Assembly (NCBI RefSeq): GCF_000835495.1
Contig: NW_015622543.1
Location: 4,948,619-5,012,618, forward strand
Source: Cladophialophora immunda
Taxonomy: Eukaryota; Ascomycota; Eurotiomycetes; Chaetothyriales; Herpotrichiellaceae
DNA: 64,000 nt
Direction of reading: 5' to 3'
The position numbers and the translations under genes were made by a program. Shown piece by piece: positions 43,423-54,693 of the stretch (its first letter is position 1; each line of letters opens with the position of its first letter). The notes beneath the pieces are model-generated. The model was given only the letters and a program-made list of their open reading frames with translations, was not told the origin of the DNA and ran no database searches.

Positions 43423-46400
43423 ATGAACCTCTATGGCGTTGCCGCAGCCCTTTTACTTGTCGCACCGAGTCTGCTCGTGACAGCCTATCCCAATGATACC
43501 TCACGGGCATTGATGCAAGATCCCTTCCTCGATCTGGTCGACGGGTGTCCGCCATGTCCTAGATGCTTCGATTGCCACTACGACGAATTCCCGTGCCTAC
43601 AGTTTGCGAGCTGTAGTAGCGCCAACGGGAAATGTGTCTGTCCTCCTGGCTTCGGAGGTGACGACTGCGCAGAACCACTATGTGGTTCCTTGGCCGATGG
43701 CAAGAATAGATCACCAAGAAGAGGCGATAAATGCGATTGCAAGGATGGGTGGGAGGGCATCAACTGCAACGTGTGCGCTTCCAACGAAGCATGTAATGCA
43801 CTGATGCCCCTGGGCCAAGGTGGTGTCTGCTATCAAAAGGGAGCTTTGGTCCACGAAAACTACCAGGTGTGCAATGTCACCAACAAGGCTATCCTGGACC
43901 AGATCGATCCTCGGATACCAGAGGTTACCTTCTCTTGCAACGCGGAAGATGCTACCTGCAACTTCCAATTCTGGGTCGATCACAAGGAATCCTTCTACTG
44001 TGCCCTCGACAATTGCACCTCGACATATCAAGACACGAACGTCCGCAATACCACAAAATATCAATGCCAAAATATAAAATGCTCTTGCATACCAGACCGG
44101 TTCTTGTGTGGTGAAGATGGCTCTGTTAATATCGACGAGTTCTTGGCGCAAGAAATCAAGGGCCCAGCCTCCTTTTACTCGCAGCACACCTATGGCGGTA
44201 GCTCCAAGGACGGTAGTCGATTCGAAGAACCGGCCATGAATAACCTGATATCTATGATATTTGGCGACGAATACATCTCGCTTCAATGTCGGGCAGGTGA
44301 ATGTCTTTATGAGACGGAAGTGCCTGGATATGAGAGACCCATCAAAGAGATCAACACGCCCTTGATAGCTGGAATCATAGCTGGTTGTGCCCTCTTTATT
44401 GTTGCTGTCACACTCATCTCGTGGTACCTTTCGAGAAGGGCGGCACTCAAGCGGTGGGGAGCCATTCGACTGGGTGAAGGCGGTGAAAATGACGCCTCAC
44501 TATCAATGATCAACCACACCCCGATGGCTTTGCAATTTGAGAACGTCTCTTACGGTCTGAAAGGAAAGGAGATCCTCTCTGGGATCTCTGGCATTGCCCA
44601 CCCGGGGCAGATCACGGCCATCATGGGTGCTTCCGGTGCAGGCAAGTCTACGTTTCTCGATATTCTCGCTCGCAAGAACAAGCGCGGAACCGTCTTGGGC
44701 CATATGTATGTCAACGGCGAGAAAATTCTCGACGGGGAATACCGAAATGTGGTGGGCTACGTCGACCAGGAGGACACTCTGTTGCCAACCCTGACCGTTC
44801 ACGAGACCATTCTCACCAGCGCACTCCTGAGACTGCCAGCCGATATGGGCATCTCTGTCAAGGAGCAGCGAGTCATCGAAGTCATGCAGCAACTCGGAAT
44901 TTACCACATCAAAGACCAAGTGATTGGCTCGGAGGAAGGAAATGGTCGAGGCATTTCCGGCGGCGAAAAACGACGGGTTGGTATCGCTTGCGAGCTTGTG
45001 ACTAGCCCAAGCATCCTCTTTCTCGATGAACCAACCAGTGGGCTCGACGCGTTCAATGCATTCAATGTCGTTGAATGTCTGGTCACCCTGGCCAAGACTT
45101 ATAACCGGACCGTCATCTTCACCATTCATCAACCTCGCTCCAACATTGTCGCACTATTCGACCAGCTCATCCTTCTTGCCAAAGGCCAAACCGTCTATTC
45201 TGGTCCCTTTTCAAGTTGTCAGTCCTACTTTGATCACATTGGCTACTCCTGTCCTCCGGGTTTCAATATTGCGGACTATCTGGTGGATCTGACAATGCAC
45301 GCCAGTCTTCCGCATTCGCCCATATTTGAGGATGTCCCGAAAGATTTGCTCGACCGAGATGGCCCGGGAACAGAATCAAGCAGTACGCGCGCCGTCAAAT
45401 CCATTGCAAGCGTTTCCAATGTGAGCGTGGACAGTCCACGTGAAACCCCGACGCGAGGAAAACCGAAGAGGCGAATTTCCCTAAAGCAAAAGCAGGACCG
45501 ACAATTGTTCACTCGAAAGAAGACTGCTGGGAGCGAAACTCCGCCAACGCCAAAGACCGATGATGAGGACACTGTGATGGGAAGGGCAACTGGCAGCATG
45601 CGGAGCTGGTTGCAAATGTCCAAGAGAGACGGGTCGAACCCACCACCCCTTCTGGAGGATCCTGACGACATACCACCAGAGGTCACCACTGATCTGGACA
45701 TTCTGGTCACCAGTTTTAAGAATTCCGATGTAGCTCAGACGATCCACGATGAGATTACAGCTTCGATCCAAGCCGCCTCGGCGGCTAACGGCCACGGTGG
45801 GGGAGACGCCGTAACTGAACCTGTCACAGGGTCGATTAAAGGCTTCCGGCGAGTGAGCCTTCCACGACAATTCTTGATCCTATCTAGGCGGACCTGGCGG
45901 AATCTCTATCGCAATCCAATTCTGATGTTGACTCACTATGCGGTTGCTATTCTGCTGGCCGTATTGTCAGGGTGGCTCTTTTACGGCGTTTCAGACGACA
46001 TTGGCGGATTTCAAAATCGACTTGGCCTCTTCTTCTTCCTCTTAGCACTGTTCGGTTTCAGCGCGTTGACGAGCTTGAATGTCTTCAGCGCAGAGCGGCT
46101 GATCTTCGTCCGAGAACGCGCCAATGGATACTACTCCCCGATTACTTACTATGCTGCGAAGATCATGTTCGATATTGTGCCGCTCCGGCTCATCCCACCT
46201 ATTATCATGGGCGTCATCATCTATCCAATGTCCGGGCTGCTCCCGAAATGGGGCGTTTTCTTCACCTTTATGCTGATATTGGTTTTGTTCAACTTGGCGG
46301 CAGCAGCTATCTGCCTGACGATTGGTATTGTGTTCAAAGATCCCGCTGTCGCCAATCTGATTGGTAGCTTGGTGATGTTGTTCAGCTTATTGTTTGCCGG

Positions 46401-46746
46401 CTTACTCCTCAATCTCAGCCACGACAGTGTCCAAAAAGCAGCAGAATGGCTGCAAATGGTAAGCACCGCTGATCCCGCTTGGTGGAACTTGTGCTGACCG
46501 TCGACACAGTTATCCATCTTCCACTACGGATACGAGGCTCTCATCGTGAACGAGGTAGCCAAACTGCGTCTCAAAGATCATCGATACGGCCTTGACATCG
46601 AGGTTCCCGGGGCCAGCATTCTCAGCGCCTTTGGCTTCGACAATCTGGCATTGTGGAACGATGTCATTGGCCTGGGCGTCTTTGCAGGAGCATTCATCAT
46701 CATCGCATACGGTGCTATGCATTTCCTACTTGTTGAAAAGAGGTAA
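43423..46746 (+). CDS. ADP1: ABC transporter, ABCG family with EGF-like ectodomain (Adp1-like)
   Basis: Half-size ABCG transporter related to yeast Adp1; substrate unknown, endomembrane or plasma membrane. Exons 43423-46458 and 46510-46746 (51-bp phase-0 intron) give 1090 aa, close to yeast Adp1. A signal peptide ([20 protein letters not shown]) precedes a Cys-rich region with an EGF-like motif ([10 protein letters not shown]) and more lumenal cysteines. One membrane helix follows ([20 protein letters not shown], about 310-332). The nucleotide-binding domain has Walker [10 protein letters not shown] (about 401), signature ISGGEKRR (about 510), Walker [13 protein letters not shown] (about 530) and the switch His in TIHQPRSN. 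A Ser-rich linker of about 170 residues precedes the C-terminal transmembrane domain. The stop in the first frame at 46495 is removed by splicing to [11 protein letters not shown], which supplies the last helix. Confidence 0.95.
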
Positions 46747-47249
46747 CAGTGGTAATGAGGGGGTTATCTAACGACTTTGCTGTGTGGTTGCTACGGAAAC
46801 TTGCATGTCCCGGCGTTCTAGGTACATAGATGAGGTTGGCGGAGTGAGGGTCACCGAGCCTGTAAACAACCGATACACATATATACATTAATATGACATG
46901 AACCTCAAACACTTCCATGATGGCCCTGCATGGTGGCTGTTTGTCTTTCCGTGTGTTTTAGTAGGTTGTAGTCGAACATATGGTTTCCATGTGATTACGA
47001 GCGGCGGAGGCCCGGCCAATCTCGGAACCGTGCATCTCGAAAACCAGGGTATGAAGCCGACAGGCGGCCGCCCGATCTCGGAGACGGTCATTATGCGGGG
47101 AGATTGAACAAGTCCAAGTCCACTGAGTCTCATCCTCCTACGCGACCTCGAGCTCCTGACAATATCAAGAAACACTCCTCTTTGCAGCACGGCGTGGATT
47201 GCTGCTAGTATTGAAGTTTGATCACCTCTCATCAGTCTCAAGGAGAACG
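46747..47249. other. Intergenic region between two plus-strand genes
   Basis: This is the 3' flank of the ABC transporter and the promoter of the dehydratase gene. A 196-codon minus frame (46888-47478) overlaps the dehydratase start and is taken as a shadow. Confidence 0.5.
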
Positions 47250-48404
47250 ATGACCGTGCTTTCTCGCGCCTGTTCTCGCTGCATCGCTCAAGCGGCGACG
47301 AGCAGCAGTGCCCGACTCGGAACCACATCGCGGGCCCTCTCCTCCTCTTCCACGAGATTGAGCTCACCACCAGCCGACCCAAAGGCGATAGCAGAAGCCT
47401 TTCTATCCAAATTCTCCAAGGGGCAAACGTTCGTGCGCCGTCAACTGCTGGACGCCAACCAGATCCGCCTCTTCTCACTCACTCTGAATCGAGCTCATCT
47501 ATGGCCCACTAGCTCCGTTTCGTCCACCAAGACGCTCGAGGAGGCGGAGCCTGTCCAAGGCACTCCCATCCCCCCGGCCTATCATCTCTGCTACTTCACA
47601 CCAGCTCAACTACCTGGCATATTGGGGCTAGATGGCACGGATGCGAGTTTCAACCCCGACGCACCCTTCACGAGACGCATGTGGGCTGGAGGATCATGTC
47701 ATTGGCCCGGAGCTGATCCTAATGCGGTCCACCAGGCACTCTTGGTGGTCGGCGATACCGTCACCGAGGTCACGAGGGTGTTGAGCTGCGAGCCCAAGGT
47801 CATTGGCAAGACGGGGGAGAGTATGCTAGTCGTGGGCGTGGAGAAGGAATTCCGGAATGGGAAAGATGAGCTGTGCGTCCTGGACCGGAGAAATTGGGTC
47901 TTTCGAGTAGCCCTCGACCCTTCCAAACCTGCACCCTTGGTTCCCAAGCCAAAGGAATTGTCACAGGCGGAACTTGACAAGAGCGTTGAGGGGAAGCTAT
48001 GGCGGGAATACAGTCGTGACGAAGCAACGCTGTTCCGATTCTCGGGCTTGACATTCAATGCGCACAGGATTCACTACGACAAGCCCTGGGCAACGGAGGT
48101 GGAGGGCCACAGGAACGTGGTTGTCCACGGCCCGATGAATCTGATTGCCATGTTGGATCTGTGGCGAGATGAAGCCAGTGTCTTTCGGGGTGTGGGTGAA
48201 GGATCAATGCAGGATGATGAAGCTGTCTACTATCCGCAGATGATTGAGTATCGGGCTACGAGCCCCGTCTACGGCAGAGAGCCCTACCGGGTGATGATGA
48301 ATAAGGAGGCGGTGGACAAGAAAGAGGCAGAGACAAGGGTGGTGAGTAACGACGGGACGGTATGCATGAAGGGGACGGTGACGGATTGGTCTCTGAGCAA
48401 GTAA
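47250..48404 (+). CDS. HTD2: Mitochondrial hydroxyacyl-thioester dehydratase-like hot-dog protein (HTD2-like)
   Basis: Predicted 3-hydroxyacyl-thioester dehydratase or mesaconyl-CoA-hydratase-type enzyme with hot-dog folds; in yeast, Htd2 serves mitochondrial fatty-acid synthesis. Single exon of 384 aa. It starts MTVLSRACSRCIAQAATSSS with an Arg/Ser/Ala-rich presequence lacking acids, fitting mitochondrial import. The hydratase signature FSGLTFNAHRIHYDKPWA lies near residue 270, and the following VVVHGPMNLIAML matches the second conserved block. An N-terminal hot-dog half (RRMWAGGSCHWPG) shows the double-hot-dog layout of the family. An in-frame ATG at 47199 would add 17 residues and is less likely. 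It is longer than yeast Htd2 (280 aa), like other filamentous fungal members. Confidence 0.85.
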   Translation: MTVLSRACSRCIAQAATSSSARLGTTSRALSSSSTRLSSPPADPKAIAEAFLSKFSKGQTFVRRQLLDANQIRLFSLTLNRAHLWPTSSVSSTKTLEEAEPVQGTPIPPAYHLCYFTPAQLPGILGLDGTDASFNPDAPFTRRMWAGGSCHWPGADPNAVHQALLVVGDTVTEVTRVLSCEPKVIGKTGESMLVVGVEKEFRNGKDELCVLDRRNWVFRVALDPSKPAPLVPKPKELSQAELDKSVEGKLWREYSRDEATLFRFSGLTFNAHRIHYDKPWATEVEGHRNVVVHGPMNLIAMLDLWRDEASVFRGVGEGSMQDDEAVYYPQMIEYRATSPVYGREPYRVMMNKEAVDKKEAETRVVSNDGTVCMKGTVTDWSLSK

Positions 48405-49271
48405 GGGTGCAACCCCCAAAAAGCAAATTGAGCAGTCGGTGTGGGAGGCGACCGTAGACGGCCGCTTACGAAGGTGGCTGTCGACTTGGGTCGCTCATCA
48501 ACCCGAATTGGGAGCGGAGGGTCGACTTGGACTGGGGATGAGATAAGGATGGACCATCTAGCTACGAGGATTTTGTTGGGGGAAGTGGCTGAAAATCGAG
48601 ATCGAGGCCAAGACAGAGCTGGTTGCGTATACGGTGCCTTTGACCTGCCTGTTTGGTGTGTTGTTCGTCGCCGAGCTGCTTCTCCAGATGGTGATGGAGG
48701 TGAGGATACAGGTGAGCAAAGGTGGAGATGGTGACAGTCGAGTGTGGAGGGAAAACAGCCTAAAGAGCCCCGAATCCAACGATGCGAACTCCCTCTCCAG
48801 GTGCCCCTAAGGGATACGGGGGGCCAGCCCCTATCCTCGTAACCTCGCGACCCTTGGGGCCCTTTAGGCCTGGTGTGCCCGCCTGGGCGCCAATTACTAC
48901 GAGTTCCAGCTAGCGATGCCCCCCGCGGAAGTCGCCATCCGCTAGACTGTAGGCTCCCTAGGCGGAGCTAGCGGTGATCGGGTCAAGCGTCTCTGCCCCT
49001 CCGCACTTTTTCACTTCTCCTCCTGCTCTTCCAGCCACGTCCATCTCATCCTTTCCACTTTCGATCCTCCCAATACTCCTCCCTTGCGGCTTCATTTACG
49101 TACATAGCGTTTGGTGGCCATCGTTGTGCCCAGAGAAACTCGGATATCAAATGACTCTCGCTCGCCAAGTCTCGACAGCCGTATAATCCCACAGAAACCC
49201 TGCTCGTCCGTCTTTGCGCCCATCTTCCAACCACTCCTCGCCATGACTGTCACCTTCTCCCCAGCACCGGC
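48405..49271. other. Intergenic region with GC-rich structured element
   Basis: About 870 bases between two plus-strand genes. The part at 48,800-48,980 is GC-rich with several short inverted repeats, described separately. The part before 49,272 is pyrimidine-rich and resembles a 5' leader. No coding signal was seen. Confidence 0.5.
48939..48974. repeat. GC-rich nested inverted repeat
   Basis: Outer arms CCGCTAG (48939-48945) and CTAGCGG (48968-48974) enclose an inner stem GCTCC (48953-48957) / GGAGC (48964-48968) around the palindrome CCTAGG. CTAGCG occurs once more at 48910-48915. The 9-mer CCTAGGCGG (48957-48965) is shared with the hairpin at 18.97 kb and with 9.36 kb. It lies about 300 bases upstream of the JmjC gene. 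Confidence 0.6.
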
Positions 49272-51818
49272 ATGATTCCACAAACCCCTTCGTTGACCGT
49301 CCCTCCAGATAGCTCTGCACAGCAGCTGCTGCGCCTGGGGAAGCCCTTCGTCGAGTTTCCCCGATTCAGCATCCTCGCTCTCCAGGAAGAGAAAGACCAG
49401 GATGGCAACCCTCTTCCTTTCTCCGAGTGGCTTACCAGACGTCTGCAACTAGGGCAGCCTTTTGTCATCGCCGAATTCGACAAACTCGACGCCTGGCCGG
49501 CCTCGGGTCCTCACAATGGACACCAGCCAGGTTTCGGCATCGAAAGGCTGATCGAATTGAGCACCAAGAAGAACATCCCCATCCGAAACTGCAGCACCGG
49601 CCGGGATTTATCTTTCACCCTCAAGAAATTCGCCGACAGCGCGAGGCAATCCTCTCCCGAATTTCAGAACCTCTATGCCAGAGACTTGCAATGTCCGCAA
49701 GAATGGCTTGAACAATGTCGCAGAATCTTGCCCACAGAGGTCCAATGGGGTGGGCGATTGGATCTCTTCCAGTGGCTGCCACAGTGTGCGAGGAGTGAAG
49801 TCATGATGGCCTATGTTGGTAGCGAAGGGAGCAGCTCCGGATTTCACCGATGTTTCTCGAGCACCGTCGCCTTGAACTTGCTCGTCGAGTCGGACGATCG
49901 GCCAGTCGTGTGCATTGGCACGGACTTCGACTCGCAGAAGAAATACGACGCCTTCATGTCCGCCCGTGGCGCTTCACCTCATTTAGACTGGCTAAACCTG
50001 GGATCGGAAGAGCTCCTGAAAGCTGACTTCCCCCTATATGCCTACGACCAACGAGTTGGCGATCTCGTCGTCTTTCCTCCTGCCACCGCCCACCAAGTTT
50101 GGAATCCCGCCACGCTTTCAGCAAAGCTTGTCTGGAACATCCTCCATCCTCTGTCACTTGAGGTGGGCTTTGAATACGTTCAGGCCCCCTTCAACCGCCT
50201 CTGCCATCCAGATGTCGCTCGAACCAGCCTCTCTTTGGCGTGTGCTATGTTATCTCTGCTCCAGGACAACCAGACAATGAGGAGCTCCCCGCTCCCGCTG
50301 CCTCCAGATCTACCTCTCCTCTCACACTTGTTTCGTCGAATGGTGCATGACGAATCAATTGAATCTCATCCTGTCACGCCAGTGACTTTGGTACCTATAC
50401 AGCAAGGGACCATTGCAACCTGCAACTTTTGCAGTACGGCCATCTGGAACCGTCACGTGCGATGCACGCAATGCGCCGATTTCGATCTCTGCCTGCTTTG
50501 TTATCTCAACGGTCGTTCTTGCGAACATTCCCAATCCTATGCATGGGCAGAGCTGGTGCCAGCGGAGCAATGTACAAGGGTTCTCAACCGGGCCCGCGAG
50601 ATTCTAGGATTTCAACCAGAAGAACCGCGCACGCTCGACAAACGCAAGACTCTAGGAACAGCGGTCAATGATTTGATGCGTGCCAAAACATCAGCAACAA
50701 GCAGACTGTGCCACCTCTGCCGAATCGACCACCAAGAATGGAAAGGGCGGCGCTGCGACAAATGCACCGCCTTTTTCTGCTATCGAGGCTTGTTCCGACA
50801 TTTTGATGAGTATCCCTCGGAAGTGTTACGGCATAAAGGGCTGTGGACTTGTCCCAAGTGCACAGAGACTTGCAATTGTCGATGCTGCCATTTCGCAACG
50901 GCGTACGTTAAAAGCGAAAAGCCCGCCAGCAAAAGGAGGGTGAAAGCTTCCGACCCTCGTGGTAAGGTGATGGGCTTCGCAGACAATGTGTTTGATCAAA
51001 AGCGTGGAGGACGCCGAGATTCCAGCCACAATAGCTCTGGGGGTGGCCCTTTACCCGGTGTGGCACAAATTACGGGCAAGAAGCGGGCCATATCTTCCTC
51101 GGCAGATCCTGGCCCTGCGACCCCGCTAAGGAAAATGGAGTTACCAACACCCGAACCTGACTTCTCTGGGACCAGGCTGGCGTTATCAAGGGAAGGATCT
51201 GAGTTCTTGATGGATGGCCCCTTTGCCAGTGTCAATGGGACGCTGCCAACACTGTTGCCGAGTATGAAGACATTTCCAGATGGGCCTGACTTCATGGTCA
51301 GCCCAACCGATGAGAGGCATTCGCGAGTGAGTAGCTCGCCGGGCATTGTGTCCTTGGCCTCGGCGGCAATCAGCTCGAGCCGCCTCACGTCCAACATTCA
51401 GAACAATACTCTCCCACCGATGCTTGGGCATCCTCTTGCTACCAACGGCTTGTACCTCCCGCAGCACAACTCCAACGGCAGTTTCAGCACTCCTCCATCT
51501 TCTGCCCCAGCGGCGTCTCCTACAAAGCTCACTACGTGCTCGAAAGAGCCTAAGGCTCCGACCGCTGCACTGGACGCGTCAATTGCAGAGCTGGAAATGC
51601 AATTAGTCAAACTCAAGCGGTACGAGGAAGAGTTCATCGCTTTGAACCTGGACGACAGTCGCAAGATGCTGGCAAGCCAGGTGGCCGAATTGGAGAGCCA
51701 GATCAAGGCAAAGAAGCGGGAGAAGAGTCTCATTCTTATTGAGAGGCTGAAGAGGGAAGGATTTGGTGGGTTGGCGGCCGTGGTGGGCAAAGAGGTTGGG
51801 TTAGGTGTTGATGCTTAG
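49272..51818 (+). CDS. JmjC-domain protein with ZZ-like and 4CXXC_R1 zinc fingers
   Basis: Chromatin protein related to JmjC histone demethylases. Single exon, 848 aa, starting MIPQTPSLTVPPDSS. The JmjC fold runs from about 160 to 290. The first iron ligand is His192 in SSSGFHRCFSSTVALNLL and the distal histidine is His274 in PATAHQVWNPATL. The second ligand of the HxD/E pair is Cys194, so the iron site looks degenerate. A ZZ-like finger follows (CNFCSTAIWNRHVRCTQC, then FDLCLLCYLNGRSC). Next comes a 4CXXC_R1-type zinc domain (CHLCRIDHQEWKGRRCDKC to CPKCTETCNCRCC). The C-terminus is Ser/Pro-rich with a coiled coil (IAELEMQLVKLKRYEEEFIA; LASQVAELESQIKAKKREKS). It probably acts as a scaffold or reader in heterochromatin control; a comparison with Neurospora DMM-1-type proteins is inference. 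Confidence 0.9.
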   Translation: MIPQTPSLTVPPDSSAQQLLRLGKPFVEFPRFSILALQEEKDQDGNPLPFSEWLTRRLQLGQPFVIAEFDKLDAWPASGPHNGHQPGFGIERLIELSTKKNIPIRNCSTGRDLSFTLKKFADSARQSSPEFQNLYARDLQCPQEWLEQCRRILPTEVQWGGRLDLFQWLPQCARSEVMMAYVGSEGSSSGFHRCFSSTVALNLLVESDDRPVVCIGTDFDSQKKYDAFMSARGASPHLDWLNLGSEELLKADFPLYAYDQRVGDLVVFPPATAHQVWNPATLSAKLVWNILHPLSLEVGFEYVQAPFNRLCHPDVARTSLSLACAMLSLLQDNQTMRSSPLPLPPDLPLLSHLFRRMVHDESIESHPVTPVTLVPIQQGTIATCNFCSTAIWNRHVRCTQCADFDLCLLCYLNGRSCEHSQSYAWAELVPAEQCTRVLNRAREILGFQPEEPRTLDKRKTLGTAVNDLMRAKTSATSRLCHLCRIDHQEWKGRRCDKCTAFFCYRGLFRHFDEYPSEVLRHKGLWTCPKCTETCNCRCCHFATAYVKSEKPASKRRVKASDPRGKVMGFADNVFDQKRGGRRDSSHNSSGGGPLPGVAQITGKKRAISSSADPGPATPLRKMELPTPEPDFSGTRLALSREGSEFLMDGPFASVNGTLPTLLPSMKTFPDGPDFMVSPTDERHSRVSSSPGIVSLASAAISSSRLTSNIQNNTLPPMLGHPLATNGLYLPQHNSNGSFSTPPSSAPAASPTKLTTCSKEPKAPTAALDASIAELEMQLVKLKRYEEEFIALNLDDSRKMLASQVAELESQIKAKKREKSLILIERLKREGFGGLAAVVGKEVGLGVDA

Positions 51819-52934
51819 GGCCATCTAGCACGACGTGCATAGTGTCGGCTGTCTCGAAGACGGGTCTATATTTGTTTCAACACCATGCACCCTGAGCTTC
51901 TTCGACGATGCCACCGGAATTTGGATGAGGATGCCAGATTTCAAAAGGTGCGGTGGGTGCTTTCACATGTCGGTACCAGTCATTTTGATTTCTAGCGTAC
52001 ATTGGAGCGGGATGACGAACTCTTTGATATACCCCAAGGAACGGATAGTGTTGATAGGATAACGAACATAGCAAAAGTCCAAAAGCCTCATGCGCTGCTC
52101 GGGTCGATGAAGGATGTGGTGATAGTAATCGTCAGTCCAGGCCGAGGTTCAGCAACGGAAGTATATATATACGAGTATACATGTGTGGCTACGGCACGCA
52201 CTATACCGAGACGAGTATAGGGAAAAAGTCGCGACCATGCTCTTACTGAGGACGTATAAGTATATCTCAACTGGGGATAACTAGTAGTCGAGATACCGGC
52301 GGTGCCTGCCCGTGCAGCAAGGAAGAGGATCCTTGATGTTCGGTTTGCCGGGTGGTGACGGCCAGGGCCTATGCGCGAAATACATGGAGAGGGCAGAAAT
52401 TGGTATTAACCTCCGTAGTACTGTACATAGGAAGATATATGTCCTAAATAGATAGATACCCGAGGTAATACGAGTAACTCAAGACACACTTGACCAACTA
52501 ACTAACTACATGGTAACTACGCCATCATCCATACATGCTCCGTACTCTATACTCCATGGGAATGTGCGTACTTAATACTTAAGTGCGTACATAGATGCAT
52601 GGGTACATGGGTACACATACGTATATACCTGGGTGCGTGAACAAGGCTCGTATTCTACATGTCTCAATCCATAGGTGCCACTTTGAGGAATAGCCTGGAT
52701 AGATAACTTTATGTAGCTTTCTATGTACCACTGTAGGTACAAGGGGTCAATAATGAACACGAGGACACTAACTAATCCGCCCACAGTGGGGAATTGACGA
52801 CGGTGAGCCTCTCGGAAAGGAAGACAGCGACACCACGACTCATTTTCACCACGTGGATTTTTCAACACAATCTATTTTCACCACATGGGCTTGGAACACG
52901 AGTCATTTTTGCGTCAACCCCTCGTCTAGAAGCT
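51819..52934. other. Intergenic region between convergent genes, TA/GTAC-rich
   Basis: About 1.1 kb between the JmjC stop and the permease stop. From about 52,150 to 52,750 the sequence is dominated by TAC, GTA, ACAT and TATA words, with short palindromes such as ACTTAAGT. No coding frame of note is present. Confidence 0.6.
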
Positions 52935-54693
52935 CTATTCGATGATCATGCAGATTCTCGCAAATCCTTTCCTCTTCTTCAGCGGTTTCTCTGCGTCAAT
53001 GACCTCCTGCAAGCCCGTCTGCATGTCCACCTCCATTGGATCCCACGCCCACTTGTCGTGCCAGAACACAATCCGATGCCCAACGTACATGACGACGAAG
53101 ATGGGGATTCCGATATAGGCGGTCAAGAACGACGAGGCGGACCATTCGCTGGGGAAGAAGACGGTGAAGCCGTTGATGAGGCAGAGGATAGTGAATGACA
53201 CCATCGCGATCCAGGCGCCATAAGGCTGAATCCAGTTTCGGTATATAGGTTGGATTCCTTGCGCCTGGCAGGCTTTTCGAAAGCGGAGATAGATAATCAT
53301 ACAGCAAACCCACGAGGTCATGCCCCATGTATTGGTAAGGTTGACAAACCAGTTAAACACCGTAGAACCAGAGGAGGCGACATTTAGATAGGCGAGACCG
53401 CAGAATAGGGAAGAACAGCCCACCGCCATGTAGGGGACACCCCAGCGATTGCAGGCTTTGAAGATTCGGGGAGCGGAGCCCTGGACCGCAAGCGAATAAA
53501 GCGCACGTGAGGAGATGTAGAGGAAGGAGTTGCCAGACGACCAGGCTGAGATAAGGATGACGGCGTTGACGATGGATGGGAGGGTGTGGATTCCGGCATT
53601 GGCGACGGCGACGACGAAGGGCGAAGACTTTGCACCAGCTCCACCGTCGGTCAAGCGTTTATCGTTGCTGGGGCAGGTCACGCCAATCGCCAAGACGCTG
53701 AGGACGTAAAAGATAACCAGGCGGTAGAAATAGCGCTTGGAGGCAAGGGGTAGGTTCCGTCGTGGTGATTCCATTTCTCCACCCGTCACGACCAGGAGTT
53801 CCGGAGCAAAGGTGAAAGGGAAGACGGACAGAACGAGGGTTTCCCAGAAGGCGACAAAGCGACCCGTGCCGCCTCCGACGATATAAGGATGTGCTGCGCC
53901 CGGATCGTTCCAGTACCTGAAACCCAGACGGTCGTGGCTAGGCCCGCCACCCCAAAAGAGGATGAAGCTGAGGATGAGGAGACCGGTCATCAAGATAACC
54001 TTTGTTCCGGCGAACCAGAATTCTGTCTCGCCATAGAATCGGACGGGGAGGAAGTTGAGACCGATGATGACAACCAGCATAATTGTCATCCAGACGGCGA
54101 TATTGACGTTGTTGGGCCAGTAGTCGATGACCAGACCGGCCGCAGTAATTTCGTACGGGACAAGAATGCCCAGGGCGTACCAGTAGAGGTAACCCAATGC
54201 AAAGCCCATGGAACGAGAAACGTATCGGTACCCATAGTAGGACATGGTCCCGCCGTGGACGGGCAGATAGGCCGCTACCTCGGTGATGGCGGTCACGACA
54301 CAATATACCAGGAAGGTCATGATCACGTAGGCGGCTAAGATGAACGCAGGACCACCCAGAGCAAGCGTTGCGCCAGAACCGACGAAGAGACTGTTGGGAG
54401 TAAATGTCAGCCCGTACTTTTGCTAGAAATGATTGCTTTCGGTAAACATCTCTTCTCGAGGTCTCAGGGCCAAAGGTAAGAGAATATTCGACATACCCAG
54501 TACCAATAGTTCCGCCCAGGGCGATCATTTGAGCATGTCTGCTCTTGAGGCCACGTTGAGTAGTGGCGTATCGTTCATCAAGCAAGTCTGCAGCGATGAT
54601 TGACTCGGCGACAGAAGACTTCCGACCAGTTATACTTCCTCTCTTGGTGGGTTCAGTGCCCTTTTCAGGGTCATACTCGACCTTGTCCGCCAT
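52935..54693 (-). CDS. Amino-acid permease (YAT/GAP-like, 12 helices)
   Basis: Plasma-membrane amino-acid/proton symporter of the fungal YAT family. Exons 54693-54497 and 54390-52935 (106-bp phase-2 intron) give 550 aa. The start MADKVEYDPEKGTEPTKRG at 54693 is the first ATG of the exon. The cytosolic N-terminus carries the block RGLKSRHAQMIALGGTIGTG, which runs across the splice into LFVGSGATLALGGPAF, the family's helix-1 substrate motif. Twelve hydrophobic segments follow. EVAAYLPVHGG, with a stretch of aromatic residues after it, matches the SEM..LPV..GS consensus near helix 3, and ELLVVTGGEMESPRRNLPLA matches the helix-6 loop. The C-terminal tail is Lys/Arg-rich and short. The substrate is undetermined. 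A CT-rich tract lies upstream of the start on the coding strand. Confidence 0.93.
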
